From assembly GCA_025769875.1 (NCBI GenBank), contig JAGFNK010000182.1:1-64000 (forward strand): DNA of 64,000 nucleotides, written 5' to 3'. Source of the DNA: Russula earlei. Taxonomy: Eukaryota; Basidiomycota; Agaricomycetes; Russulales; Russulaceae. How positions within the stretch are numbered: position 1 is the first letter of the stretch; the number at the start of each line of letters is the position of its first letter. The notes below the pieces were generated by a model, which saw only the letters and a list, made by a program, of their open reading frames with translations, did no database searches and was not told where the DNA came from. Of this stretch, positions 22,295 through 34,278 are shown piece after piece. The position numbers were made by a program, and so were the translations under genes.

Positions 22295-23608
22295 ATGCCT
22301 CTCGAGGCCACCATGATCGTGCTCGACAACTCAGAGTACATGCGCAACGGCGACTATCAGCCCACACGCTTCGGCGCCCTCGCCGACGCGGTCACAACCT
22401 TGTTCCAAACCAAGATCGACTCCAATCCGGAGAACACAGTCGGCGTGATGACCATGGCCAACAAGGGGTGCGCCCGCCCGCCCGCCCGCTCTCACTCACT
22501 CGCTTACTTACTCGCCCCACGCGCCATGCGATCCTTCCGAAACGGAACCTCGGCCGAACGCTCGCCCCTCTTAGCCCGGAGGTGCTCGTCACGCACACCA
22601 AAGAGCTCGGCCAGATCCTCGCGGCCGTGCACCAGACGTCCACCAACCTCGGCCGGACGGCGTCCATCCCGACCGCGATCGCGATCGCGCAGCTCGCGCT
22701 CAAGCACCGGCAGAACAAGAACCTCCGCCAGCGCGTCGTCGTCTTCGTCGGCTCCCCGCTCGAGGACGCCTCGCCCGACGCCGAACGCGCCCTAGTCCGC
22801 CTCGCCAAGAAGCTCAAGAAGAATAACGTCGCGCTCGACGTCGTCGCCTTTGGCGACGGCATCGAGGAGGCCGGCGAGGACGGCCACAGCATCCTCCGCG
22901 CCTTTGTCGAGACCGCCTCCTCTTCCGACAACTCGTAATGTCCCCCCCCCCTCTCTCTCAAATTTCTGTAGCCTGCTTACGAGTCCGGACCACTTGCGTT
23001 TTCTTGGTCACTCGTCCTCCAGACATTACCTCGCCGTCCCACCCGGCCCACACCTCCTCTCCTCCATCATCCTCAACTCCCCGATCCTGGCCGGCGACCG
23101 CGGCATCCCAGACGAGCTCGCCGCGGTTCCCGGCGGTGTGGGCGGCGCTGCCGGCACCGGCGGCGCGTCGCAGTTTGAGTTTGGCGTCGACCCCAGCCTC
23201 GACCCCGAGTTGGCCATGGTACGTCCTCCGTCCTCCGTTCTCCAGACCCGACAACGAAACTCAGCATACGAACCAAAAAAACAGGCTCTGCGGATGTCCA
23301 TGGAAGAGGAGGCGGCGCGGCAGGCGGCTGCCAACGCCCCGCCCCAACCGCCACCGGGTGCAGCTGCGCCAGCAGCGGCTGGTCCGGACGGTGCGCCGGT
23401 GCCACCTTCTCAGCCGCCTGCCACCACCGACGAAGGCGAAGAGGCGGACCTGCAGCAGGCGCTCGCGCTCTCCGAAGGTCGCGCCGTTCCCGACGTCGAG
23501 ATGACCGAGGAACGTGAGAGGGACGAGGATCTGACTGAGGAAGAGATGATTGCGCGGGCCATCGCGATGAGCGTGCACCCCGAGGCGGAATCGGAAGAAA
23601 AGAAGTAA
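22295..23608 (+). CDS. rpn10: 26S proteasome regulatory subunit Rpn10 (ubiquitin receptor)
   Basis: Exons 22295-22467, 22575-22934, 23023-23218 and 23285-23608 give 350 residues in one frame. The introns start gtgcgc, gtaatg and gtacgt and end in ag. The N-terminal von Willebrand A domain (about residues 1-190) begins with [20 protein letters not shown] and holds the expected strands ([31 protein letters not shown]). The C-terminus carries three ubiquitin-interacting-type motifs: [14 protein letters not shown] (split by intron 3), [12 protein letters not shown] and [12 protein letters not shown]. Rpn10 sits in the 19S particle between lid and base and binds polyubiquitin on substrates. It is transcribed convergently with SEC14, with 262 bp between stop codons. 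Confidence 0.95.
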
Positions 23609-23870
23609 AAACTGGCGATGTTTTCCGTGTCCACTCGCTCGTCATCTTGTGCAAGCGATTATCATAATCCCTCATCTTGCGAGGCCTCCCGCCATGGAGT
23701 TTGGCGCGACATGTCCGTGCGATTAGATATCCATGCAGGATGAATGAGAGGGCTGCAGCATAAAACCCTCTAACCGGTCCCCTCTGTACGGCCAAGACAA
23801 ACGAGACAAAAGGGGGGAAAAAATCGTAGGATACTATCTATCCAGTTCTGTATGATAATATCTCCTTCAA

Positions 23871-25184
23871 CTACTCGGGCGGCGGCGCCCCATCCTCCAC
23901 GGGTGCCTCCGCCTGCTCCTCTTCCTGTTTCTTTTCATGTTTCTCATCCTCCTCGTCCTTCCACGGACCGGCATCGCTCAAGCTGCATCCGCCGTGACAC
24001 TCGCACAACCCTCCAAACTCCTTGGGCACGTTCTCGGCGGGTATCTGCGCGAGGAGCTTGTCCTTGTAGCTGTACCCGACGATGTCGATCTTGCTCACGG
24101 TGACCTCGTCCAGCCACGGCTTGATGATGGACCACACCGTGCTGAACATCCACGGCGCGTTGATGATGTAGAACCTGCCCATGATCTCCGGGTAGCGGTT
24201 CTGCCCGATCGACGCCGCCTCCAACACGTAGTCCTTGACGCGCACAAAGTTGGAGAGCGAGACGCCGTCGAGGTCCATGATCGTGCAAAACGTCTCCACC
24301 GGGTGCCCGACCGCGCGCGAGGCTGCGGGCATGCGTGTGTCCAGCGAGCGCTCGTACTCGCAGATTAGTCGCTTCTGCAGCCGATCGAGCGACGTGATCG
24401 CGTAGAGCGCTTTGATGTCCAGCTTGCCGAGTCGCTCGATGTAAACTGGACGGCCATCCTAACAATGGAAAAAAAAAGAAAAAGAAAAAGAAAAAGGGGA
24501 GGGGGGGGGGGGGGGGTGAGCTCTCGCGCTGGGGGGGCATACGATGCTCAGTACAAAAAAAAAAAGGCTCACCTTGTCGATCTTATGATAATACTGCGGG
24601 TAGTACTTGTCCACCTCTTCTTTCTCCTTGAATTCAAACGTTCTGTTTCATGTGAAGGAGGTGTCATTCAGCGACCAAGTCGTGGCCCGCAGAGCAAGGG
24701 CAAGGGCAAGGGCAAGAACCCGCCGCCGCGAGGCATGGAAAGACCGAAACGACGCACCGCACGAGCTCGTCGACACCCACGTCCTTCCGCCACTGTTCCG
24801 CCGACAGGAGCATTGCCTTGGCCTTGGGAACGTCGAATTTGCGCGCGCGTAAGAACCTACCGCCAAGCATCCACAAAGAAGAAGAAAAAAGAAAAAAAAA
24901 AAAGAAAAGAAAAAAAGGAAAGTGGTGGTCAGTCAGGCATCCGCAGAGAGGAGGGAGGGAAGGGGGAAGGGGGCGTCGAGTGGAGCTCACCTGAGGAGCG
25001 CAGCATCATCCATGCGTTCTGGTACGAACGCACCCTCGTCCTGGAGCTCCTTCCGGATCTTGTCGAGCGCATGCTGCTGCAACACCGTCAAGTTGCCGAG
25101 ACGGCCAGGCGGCGGCGAGTAATTTGGGTCGGTCACGCCTGGAGGGAGCGCAGATGCGCTTGCAGGTGCCATTTCAGCGGACAT
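23871..25184 (-). CDS. sec14: Sec14-like phosphatidylinositol/phosphatidylcholine transfer protein
   Basis: Exons (minus) 25184-24991, 24856-24758, 24642-24573 and 24458-23871 give 316 residues. The order is a CRAL-TRIO N-terminal helical part (LLRFLRARKFDVPKAKAML) and a lipid-binding CRAL-TRIO domain (about residues 105-280). The latter includes IMDLDGVSLSNF, the YPEIMGRFYIINAPWMFSTVW lipid-gate region and IDIVGYSYKDKL. An acidic Glu-rich tail follows. Sec14 exchanges phosphatidylinositol and phosphatidylcholine and supports Golgi and secretory membrane trafficking. The intron between exons 3 and 4 holds an unusual uninterrupted G run (about 24,501-24,517) beside an A/G-rich run. The length fits fungal Sec14 proteins. 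Confidence 0.95.
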
Positions 25185-25732
25185 GGTATCGTGAAAGTGA
25201 AGTGGTGTGATCTCCTTGTCCGTGCTTTGAGACCGAAACGCGGATCGATGAGGAAATCGGGGGTTCGTGAGACTTTAAGGACGAGGTGGTGAGCGCTCGT
25301 TCGAGTGGTGTTGTCTGTTGGATGGATGACGACGAGATGAGATGAGGTCCAGCTGGGCGCTGAATTTGATATTTATTTCCTCATTTTCCGTCCAACGATA
25401 TATTCGTTTCGTTACAACGCTCGTGCGGCCACAAGTTGAGTTGCAGCGCAGCGCGAGCGTAGGGCGTGATCGTGTACTCGTACTACAAATATTACAAAGG
25501 GCTCGAGGGGCCGTGATCACGATGTGTAACGGGGAGCAGCGATAAACAAGGGAATAAATAGATGCGCAGGTTGAAATGCACGCTTGTCTCTGCCACCGTC
25601 AAACTATCAAGATGACCCGGGGTTGCCGCTGGAAGGGTTTCACAATGAGCGGTCACGTTAGAAAAACCTACCAAGACCGGACCTTGTGCTCATCCAAAAT
25701 TTTTGGTGTAGCATACAAACTACATGTCGAGT

Positions 25733-27044
25733 TCAGACAATATCCCAAAGCTCTTCCAGAGCGCAGCAAAACTACCGGGCAGTCATTCACGATCCATGCC
25801 GGTCACAAGATAGATCCATACCTTGCCACAAGCTACACTGGCACTGAGTGGGTAGTCGCTGATGCTGATTTTCTGATCGACGATATGGTCCGCAAAATCA
25901 TCTCTTCCGCGAGCCATCGCGCCGACAAACACGGCGATGTGGTGGGTTTCGGGCAAGGTGGGCAGGTACCGTGACAAACGCACGGTTTGTGAGTCACCCG
26001 ACAAGGCTTTCGGGTGGACGATGAGCCAACGATTCTGAGAGTCGTTCTAAGGGAGACGTACTGATTTTGTGAGTGTTGGGGGGAAGATGGAGAGTGATGG
26101 GGTTCTGATGAAGAGAGATGAGAGGGGAAATGGCCCGGTTTGGGGAGGAAACGTGCCTTGATGACCTTGAGAAGCTTCTCAGGGCCGTTGACGCCACGAA
26201 TGGAAAGTTTATGCAGCAGTTGGACTGATCTGGTCAGCCCAGAAACGGGAAATGACGGGAGGAACTGACCCATCAGCCCGCTGAACCGTTTGAACGTGCG
26301 GGGAATGCGAACGTGTGGGTTCACCTCGATTAGCGTCCCTTTAGCCGTGTGTATGTACACCTGCAGCAGCCCTGCTCTGTTCAGCGGTGAGTCCAGTAGG
26401 GTCAGCAGGCATTGATGGGTGATGTCCGGACGGGCGTCGGCGATATCACGCCCGGCCTTGGCCAGGATCCCTTGATGATCGTCGCAATTGAGCAGCGTGT
26501 ACTTCGCCTCCCCCTCCCGCCCGTTCCGTGACTTGCCGACCTTGGTCACCTTGTACGCCTCGAGGCATGCTTGCTCGAGCACGACATAAAGTCGGCGGGG
26601 TCCGTTGACAGCCGTTGGCCCACGAGGAATCTGCGCCTGCACTGGAACCATCGATGGATTCGCGCTTGGCATGCCCCGAGAACGACCGGCGGGTAACGGT
26701 CGCGTCGGCCTCGAGGCAACCTTGTCGTCGTCATCAAGCTCTTCGTGTTCCCCACGAACTCGTGGCGTGGACAGTGGTCGCTGAATTGCACGAGGTACAG
26801 GAGACACTAGAACTTCATCGTCTGAGGCCTCGCTTGAGTTGCTTCCCACATGGATCCGTTTTCGCGAGGGTGATCGTTCGCGTTCGTCTACAGGGGTGGA
26901 TTTCGGTCGTGGTGGGTGGTCAACGGTGAGATAGACGCCGTTTTTTAGAGTAGCGAGCGCGGGAGGCAGAGTGGTCGCAGATCCAGAATGTCTGCGCCGA
27001 AGGGAGGACGCAGATGGTGGGGACGAGGACTGTTCAGATGGCAT
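25733..27044 (-). CDS. emg1: Emg1/Nep1, 18S rRNA N1-pseudouridine methyltransferase
   Basis: Exons (minus) 27044-26270, 26224-26157, 26104-26062, 26006-25822 and 25771-25733 give 369 residues in one continuous frame. The SPOUT-class methyltransferase domain starts near residue 150 ([17 protein letters not shown]). It contains [69 protein letters not shown] and [14 protein letters not shown], ending in [12 protein letters not shown]. The enzyme methylates a pseudouridine in the small-subunit rRNA and is needed for 40S biogenesis in the nucleolus. The ~150-residue N-terminal extension is Ser/Pro-rich and disordered, longer than in yeast Nep1. The intron after KVIK uses a GC donor (gcacgt...atcag). 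All introns are 45-55 bp. Confidence 0.95.
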
Positions 27045-27569
27045 CTTCGAAAGGATGACGATTCGACTGATGCAATAAAAAGACAAATGGTGGTCAGAGG
27101 CAAGGTTCAAGGGACTAGCCCAGTGGTGAAATATTTCATAGTACTTGCTCTCCCACGATAATGGTCGATCCATTATCGCTGTCGCTGTATTCGCAACCAG
27201 ATTGATCAAGTATACGCACGCCAACTAAAAGTCGAGATAGCGAGTTCCGACACCTGAATCGGACACACCGAGTCCTCTTCTAACACCCGTCCAATCTATG
27301 TTCGCATGGCCCCCCGTCGATTTTCCGGTGACGGAACTCTCGTGGCCTTCACAGTTCCGCGTTCCTAGACAGACAACTCCCGCGTTCTTTTAGGGTTTGT
27401 ACAGTGCTACTCTTTCCCCGTCATGCTGTCATTCAGCCCCTCTGGAGAAACGAAAGTAACCGCGTCGACGAGCTCCGGTTCCATTGGTGGCGGAAGCATG
27501 CCCCGCCCATCCCTCCCCAATCAAGTCTCCTCGCCTTCCTCCATCTCTACCTCTTCAATATCAGCAACA
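27045..27569. other. Upstream region of EMG1, no other gene recognised
   Basis: This stretch presumably includes the EMG1 promoter. I see no recognisable TATA box at a fixed distance and no second gene. Confidence 0.35.
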
Positions 27570-30500
27570 GTCTCCAAGGCGGCGTTTCGCTCGTGGGTTG
27601 GCACTTCGGTCGGTGGCATATGGGTGTATTTCCAGTTTCTGGCTCGACAGCTTAGGCTATAGCTATGCCATGGCTCTGTTTCACAGTGCTTATTTCTTCT
27701 TCATCGTGCCCACTTTGAGCGCTTTGTTGTCTGAGTATCAACGTTTCTCGAGCTTGAGTGGCTAACAAGATGTGCGGATGATGCAGCGCTGCGATGACGT
27801 AGCTTCGGGACCATCAACAGAGATCCATGACTGTATCTTCAAATATTTTGAGTGAACAAGAACAATTCCGTTGGCATTGCGCTCACCGCTTTTGGTCAGG
27901 AATCTCGGGAGGCGTCTTCCGAAGTCGTTCGGAATACGGAATGCTATCGGACTTCAGAGTAGATTCGTGCGTCGCAGTCATGGTCATCACAAAATTAGTT
28001 GGCTAACCACCCATCTTAACGCTGCTAGTGACCAACACATTTCTGATGTAGTTCGGTCCATCTTGGGGCTGTTGCATTTCCTGGAATGGAACGCCCGCTT
28101 CCGTTGAGATGGGTCATTCTTTGTGCCCCCGGTACAAATACAGCAACAGGCGGCTTGCCCATACTTGTATATACAAGGCATAATTGCCTGCATTATCGCA
28201 ACGGAACACGATGTCCCGTCAGACTGGGTTCACTCGTGACCAAGTGGGCATCTACAAATCTTTGTCCCACGGGGACTCAGACACCTGATACCCCCCAACT
28301 TCACCCGTCGGTCTCCCACTCTCAGACTGATTGGGAGCCAAGCGACGCAGTTGAACCACGATCCGAATTTGACGTACTCCTCTTGCCGCAGGATCTCGGT
28401 GGCCTCGTGGGACGACATCGCTCTGGGCTGGGGGGGGGGGAGGGCGTAAGAACGGTGCGCCATGCGGTATGGAGATTTTTGCGTAACGTCCTCAAGAGGA
28501 TCAATGTCGACATCAATGCAATGCTTTCTCCCGAGTCACGGAGCCGCGGATCCCACCGACATGTTCGCTCCCATTCTTTCGTCAGCGTTTCTATTGTGTA
28601 ACGCGTCTGTCATCGCTTACGCTCGACACCTTACGTCCGCGACGTTTGCATCGGAGACGCCTCCCACCCTCCAGCTTCCTTTTCCAACCCGCACACGCCA
28701 TGACTTGACTTTGGCCACTCTGCCCCTTCCCACTTGCTCACGTCCTGTACCGCCTTGTGACCGACAGACGCGCGATCACTCGGGAATCTGGCATGTGCCC
28801 ATTATGCATTCCTGCCTCTTCCTCCTTACGTGCCTCTGCCCGACCCTGCCTATTCCTCTCAACACTCCAGGACAAGCAACCGCTGACTACCCGACCACCT
28901 CATCAATTGCAGTGGATCTAGGTGTCGTGGCTCCAGAGATACGGACGTCTCTGTGCGTTTGCCCACGTTACAGAACTGATGTAGGTTAACGCTCGTCGCT
29001 TTTCCCAATTTTCATTGAAATACTCAAATCTATCGTACATTATTTCATCCTTTTACTGACGATGTAGACAGTTCGTTTCACACCATAAAGTGGCGCATTC
29101 GCGCCTTCGTCGCCAAAGTCAAACGAGTACCGCCTCTTTTTCTACCCTCAACGTCTTTTTTGGGCTTACCTCTCCGTGAACGATTAACTCAAGCATCCTA
29201 CATGATGTCTTCTTTACAGCCTATGGCAACTTTCCACAAAGCTACGACCCTGCCGGCAGGCCACTATGTGTACTCCAAAAGGCACCGTCATGGATGAAGT
29301 TTATTTTCTTCCGAACTGAAAAGCCTAACTCATTCCATGGTGATTATGTATGGCCGTCATAGCTTGGAGAACAGTTGGTTATAGGTACCAAAATCGTTAC
29401 ATCTTGCCATCGTTTCACAACCTTCTCACAGGGCATGACACGAATGAACGAACCTTTTCGAAAACTAGGGTACAATCCATGGGAATTTTATGGGGGAAAG
29501 CCATGCCAAGTGCAATACCCTACTGAAGACATACGTTGTGGTTCCTGACATTGCAACGATGCCCACAGCCAAGCAACCAGTCCACCAGATTACTTGGTCT
29601 CAGAGTATGCCGTTTCTTGGGCGATATGAGCCCCAGTCAATAGCCCACGCGCATTTTCCGGATATGAATACCACGGATTGGACTGACACTGAATTGAAAC
29701 ATCAATGAGCATCCAGTATTGCGGTCTCTATGTCTCAGATGGCCGTGTGCTCCGTTCTGGAGGCGATAGAATCATGATGGTTGTCTTTATCCACTAACAA
29801 ATGCTAGGTTGGACCGATGATGAAACTCCAGATCCGAGTCGATGATTCTTACCCTGTAAATACGTCATTGGATCACGGCTATGTTCTCCTTCATGCGTGG
29901 GGAGATTACTGTGCCAGTGAGCGTACTGTGGTACACCAGTCGTGAGCGTCACATGAACTGACGTGACGCTGTCCATTGATGCTGCCGTTGGCCCTCGCAC
30001 CCATGGAATCTTCTATGATACTTCCAGTCTCCACGCCCCAAGACAAACTTCTAGGCTTTGTTGCATACCACGCCCACGACCACTTATTCGCTCATTGTCT
30101 TGACGACTCTGCGTTCATTCCAGCTCCGCGTACTTTCAGATACTACTGTATCGCCAATTTTGGCAACCTTTGTGGTGGTGTCGTTCCCAGTGTGCTGTCA
30201 TGCTATGATGTTCGGAGAAGCAATAGCCCCGGCGTCTTGAGCGGGTGTGTGTGTGCATTCGTTGCCATTGATGGTCCAAACCTTCGCTTCTGGCCTCCGT
30301 GTCTATCCCCTTATTATCAACCCCACAGTCTCCAAGGCGGTGACCTGTCGGTTGCAATTCTATCACTGACATATCGCCGCGTCCTTCTCATCCTATTTTT
30401 TTGCTCGACGGCCTAATCAACGGTTCGGTTGCATTTTCACCGATCCCTCTGACTATGCAGGCTGTGAACGTTTCGTTGTCTGGTTTATTGAGTGGCTAAT

Positions 30501-32075
30501 GAGGTGTTCAGAGGGTGTTACCGCCGCTCTGAATCCGTTTTGGGATTTCAGAAATCTAATACCGGGGATCTCCGACCTAAACCGATCGATCATTGGCAAC
30601 TTCGCTCGTGACAAACTTGGATTAGTTATAACATGGTTCGGCTGACTTTCTCTTCTCATGGGAATCGACATTGAATGGAATGCCTGGCTTCACTGAGATC
30701 TCTGTACTCTCGCATCCCACCTGGATCAAATAATCTCACAACCGTAGGTAGGGGATTGCGCCCACTCCAGTTGGGCATCCCAGAAACCGTTCTCCGAGAC
30801 TATCTGTCATTGGAAAGGGCGTGCTACTCGCCAGTCCTCTCACTTGCAACCCAATTTGACGTATTCGATGCTCTTCCTGCGCCGTAGTTGGGTCTTGGAG
30901 CCCTGCGGGACGAAATCGGTCTTGAATCCAAAAAAAACGGTGCGCGATGTGGAGTTTTCGAACGCCATGCTACCACGACTGCTTCCTCACGAGCCGCGGC
31001 GGATTCTTCCACTGACACGTCCGCCTCCCGTTCTTCGTCGGCGTTTCCATTGTGCAACGCCACCCCTTCATCGCCTTACGCTCGACCCCCCGTCGTCTCC
31101 GCGACATGTCCATCGGAGGTGGTGCCTCCGCAGTGAGTCGCGGTCGTCCCGGTCGACCTCCTAGTTGCCATTCACATGTCCCACCTTATGTCTCAGTGTT
31201 TCAGGCCATTCCAGATTGCCCACGCCCCACGAAAATCGCGCACCGCGCTACGACCAGCAGACGAGCGACCACGGGGCGATCCGGCTGTACCACCTCGCCA
31301 CACCCTCCTTACGTGCCTCCATCCAATCCTGTCATTCCGGACCCTCAACTCAACAGCAGCGACGCTTCGAGACGGGCACCACCACATCCGAGTCGATGCC
31401 GGTATCACGTCTCCCGAGATGCCACGCGCCTCAGGCTGTCTCCTTTTCCTTTCGTTTTCCCCCCTGACAGGTCTCGTTACGGAGCTCATAGTTCAACGCC
31501 GGTCTCTTTTTCCATCTTAAGCGTTAATATTTTTTTTGGACGTTATGCCGACGATGTCGACAGCTCGCTTCGCTCAATAATTGTGTATTCGACGCTGTCG
31601 TCACATCACCTCCCCCCCCTCACTTCCCCCCCTCATTCATTTTTATATTCTGGAAATGCCTTCTTACAGTCTATGGCAACTTTTCCTCCAGGTGCGACTC
31701 TGCCGATGGGTCTCCATTGGATGAGACTGCACTTTAGGGCATGGGTCTGCATCCGAACACCAGGATGACAGGACACTAAACAAACCTGATGTTTACTACA
31801 TCGGAGTCTCAGTCCTGGAGGAGCATGAAGATCGTGAATTTCATTTGTCCCGAGAAGGAGTATGTTTTTCTGAGCTCATGAAAATACCCACTGACATTGG
31901 TCACGACTCAAGGAGACCCTTGGGAAAGCTCCGACTGTGGACGAAGTTTATTGACCTTTTGTCCGAAATTGACAGTGAACTCAACACATGTGATAAGTGC
32001 TCACGTATGGCCCATCACACCCTCGAGGACAGTTGGTCATAAGTACCAAAGCGTGCGTTATATCTTATTACGTTT
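27570..32075. repeat. Diverged tandem duplication (units ~27,570-29,420 and ~30,320-32,075)
   Basis: Colinear matching blocks include: tccaaggcgg (27,571 and 30,334); ggaatggaa(c/t)gcc (28,082 and 30,675); atttgacgta(c/t)tc (28,367 and 30,857); a block with tcg(t/g)cgtttc.attgtg.aacgc (28,577-28,605 and 31,036-31,062); (c/t)tatggcaactttcc or ttttcc (29,221 and 31,672); and ggttataggtaccaaa or ggtcataagtaccaaa (29,374 and 32,035). Both units are interrupted by stops. No protein family is recognisable, so they are probably degraded copies of a gene or an unrecognised element. Confidence 0.6.
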
Positions 32076-33588
32076 CTCATGTCCCTTCTGTACAAGCTCC
32101 TGATGACAGGTTTAGGGTGGCCTGGCTAGGGAGACAAGCGAGGCGAGGTACAATGTCGAAGACTGAGGTTGGCCTTCCCAGCATCATGACAATGTTCAGC
32201 ACAGAACGATCAACGCCCGAGGTCACATGGCATTGTTGTACGTGACTCCTTGAGTGTTGCGCGCGAACGAGGGATGCTGCTGCCAAGGCTTATGTTTATG
32301 TGGCGAATGTGAGGTGACAGATAAATGGCGACATGGCAACCAGACGCCACATTTCCCACCCGGTTGACGCAAAATGATGTGGACCGCACCGTCATTATCG
32401 CGACTGGTGCTTACGCATTTTGAGCGTCGTGTTAGCCTCATGAACCACTGTGTGCGCTCTTCATAGTAGGCTGCATTGAATAGGGAAGATAACGCGTACG
32501 ACGCGGCCTGCTGTAGATTGATTACAGCTCTCCTGGGCTGGCATGGCATGGCATTTCCCGAGTCTGCTTGAATTCACATAAGACCCACGAAGGGGACGGC
32601 AATGGAATGCTGGACGCCGTACCATAATGTCAGCATGAAAAAAAAAACTTGCTTCATGGCCTAGTCATATCGTTCGTCACGTCCTGCCTTGCCTTGAAAA
32701 GTTCTGAGGGCTGACTATTTTTACTAGTGGACTCCGAGTCTGACATCCGACAAACCATATCTTGAGGTCAGGTTGCGGGACACTCTATGAGTGGGAAATA
32801 CACTGGCACGCATGTCGTCGTCTGATTGATTTACCATTTCGTGGACATCAGATTGAATGTGGGAATTGTCGATGCCTCGATCGATCTCAGGGCGATGAAC
32901 TCCTCGCTACAATTCACCGCTGGAGTGCCAGAGAGGTTCCGTGGCCGCGCCGTCCAAGAACTCTGCGAATTGTATATCCCGATTGAGAACCACAGCACCT
33001 TTGTAGAGAATCCCGTCGAGGGCATGCCCACAACTGACTCGGATCGTCGCCCCAGGCCGCCTCCCCCCCCCCTTACTGGCCCCCCCGTCTCCAGGGCCGC
33101 CATGAGAACAATCATCGACGGCATTTCAGAGGCGCCGTCCGATCGCGGGCATGAACCCGCGAACCTTATCCACGCGGCGTCGTTGTGCTGCACATCCACA
33201 CTTTCACTGGCAGTGCGCATTGTAGTCATCACCAGTGCGGTACAACATCCTGCTTCGATTGTGTCCGACTCCAACTCGTCGCACGGCCAACATAAACGTT
33301 GGCCGGCGTATCGGCGGGAACAGGATATTGCAATCACTGTGATGCATGGACCATTGTCAGAAATTGGGTGGCTACCGAAGACATGGTCATTGGACAGCTG
33401 TGAGCTTTGATCGCCCTGACTTGAGTCTTGCTGTGTACAGCCGTGACTTTTGTAAGTGCCGGCAGTGATCGTCAAAATTTCAACTAGCATGGACGCGTAT
33501 GCATAATTTCCGAGTGAACAACCACAACAAGGGGAAAATTTGCAATGAGAGTAGCCTAGATGGGGTGAGTAGATTAAACTAGATAGCG
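32076..33588. other. No gene recognised
   Basis: Several open frames exist on both strands (for example plus 32,826-33,410), but none shows a known motif or convincing exon structure. A poly-C run lies near 33,063-33,072. Confidence 0.35.
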
Positions 33589-33593
33589 GACGA

Positions 33594-34029
33594 TGTTGAG
33601 ATAAAGAGTAGCCGAAGCGTTGACGCGTCGGCCTAAACTGTCCGGGCGGCCCACAGGCCCGGACCACATAAGCGTTTCAGCTCAATTGATGAAACGCGTA
33701 CGATAACAAAATTGATAGTATGATCTAAGACAATCGGTAGCTAGCACATAGCGATCGTGAAAACAATTTGATAGTTACTATAGACAAAATAATTAGGGAC
33801 ACTCTCAGATACTTAAGAGCGTCGTACATACAGTAGATACTTCAGTTTCGTCTCACAGAAACTGAAGTAAGTACTTACTATCTCACGATCTTATCAGTAG
33901 CTGATTACGCGTTGTAGTATCATTTTTATTAGGTAAATATGACACAATAGTTTCGTCTCACAGAAACTGAATATCATTTTTATTAGATCTATTACGATCT
34001 AATCTACTTTATCACTGCGCGATTCAACA
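33594..34029 (+). repeat. 5' LTR of element C (436 bp)
   Basis: The LTR begins tgttgag and ends gattcaaca. It contains a strong hairpin, cttcagtttc...gaaactgaag (33840-33867), and a weaker copy, agtttc...gaaact (33949-33968), about 109 bp apart. Confidence 0.95.
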
Positions 34030-34278
34030 GGTTATGGGCCCTGCCCAATACTAAATTCCCAAGACAGAAATCCACACACAAGCTCACACAGTCTATCGAC
34101 ACATTCTCTCTCCTTCACGAGCCACTGTTCATCAGAACGACACCCCACACTTTTGGTACTTGGATCGAAGTTTTGACCCACGCGTCAGGGGTACTGATCG
34201 GATTTCTAACATCTGGCACGCGTATTTGCTCCACTTGCCCAGATTGGTTTTATCACCTCGTTTACCTAATCGAATCAC

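Noticed and set aside
33140..33175. tRNA-like T-arm (cgcgggcatgaacccgcg) on the minus strand
   Set aside because: The stem-loop resembles a T-arm, but no acceptor stem, D-arm or anticodon arm can be placed around it.
32826..33410. 194-codon plus-strand frame
   Set aside because: It includes a poly-proline run from a C homopolymer and overlaps a longer minus-strand frame; neither shows a domain.
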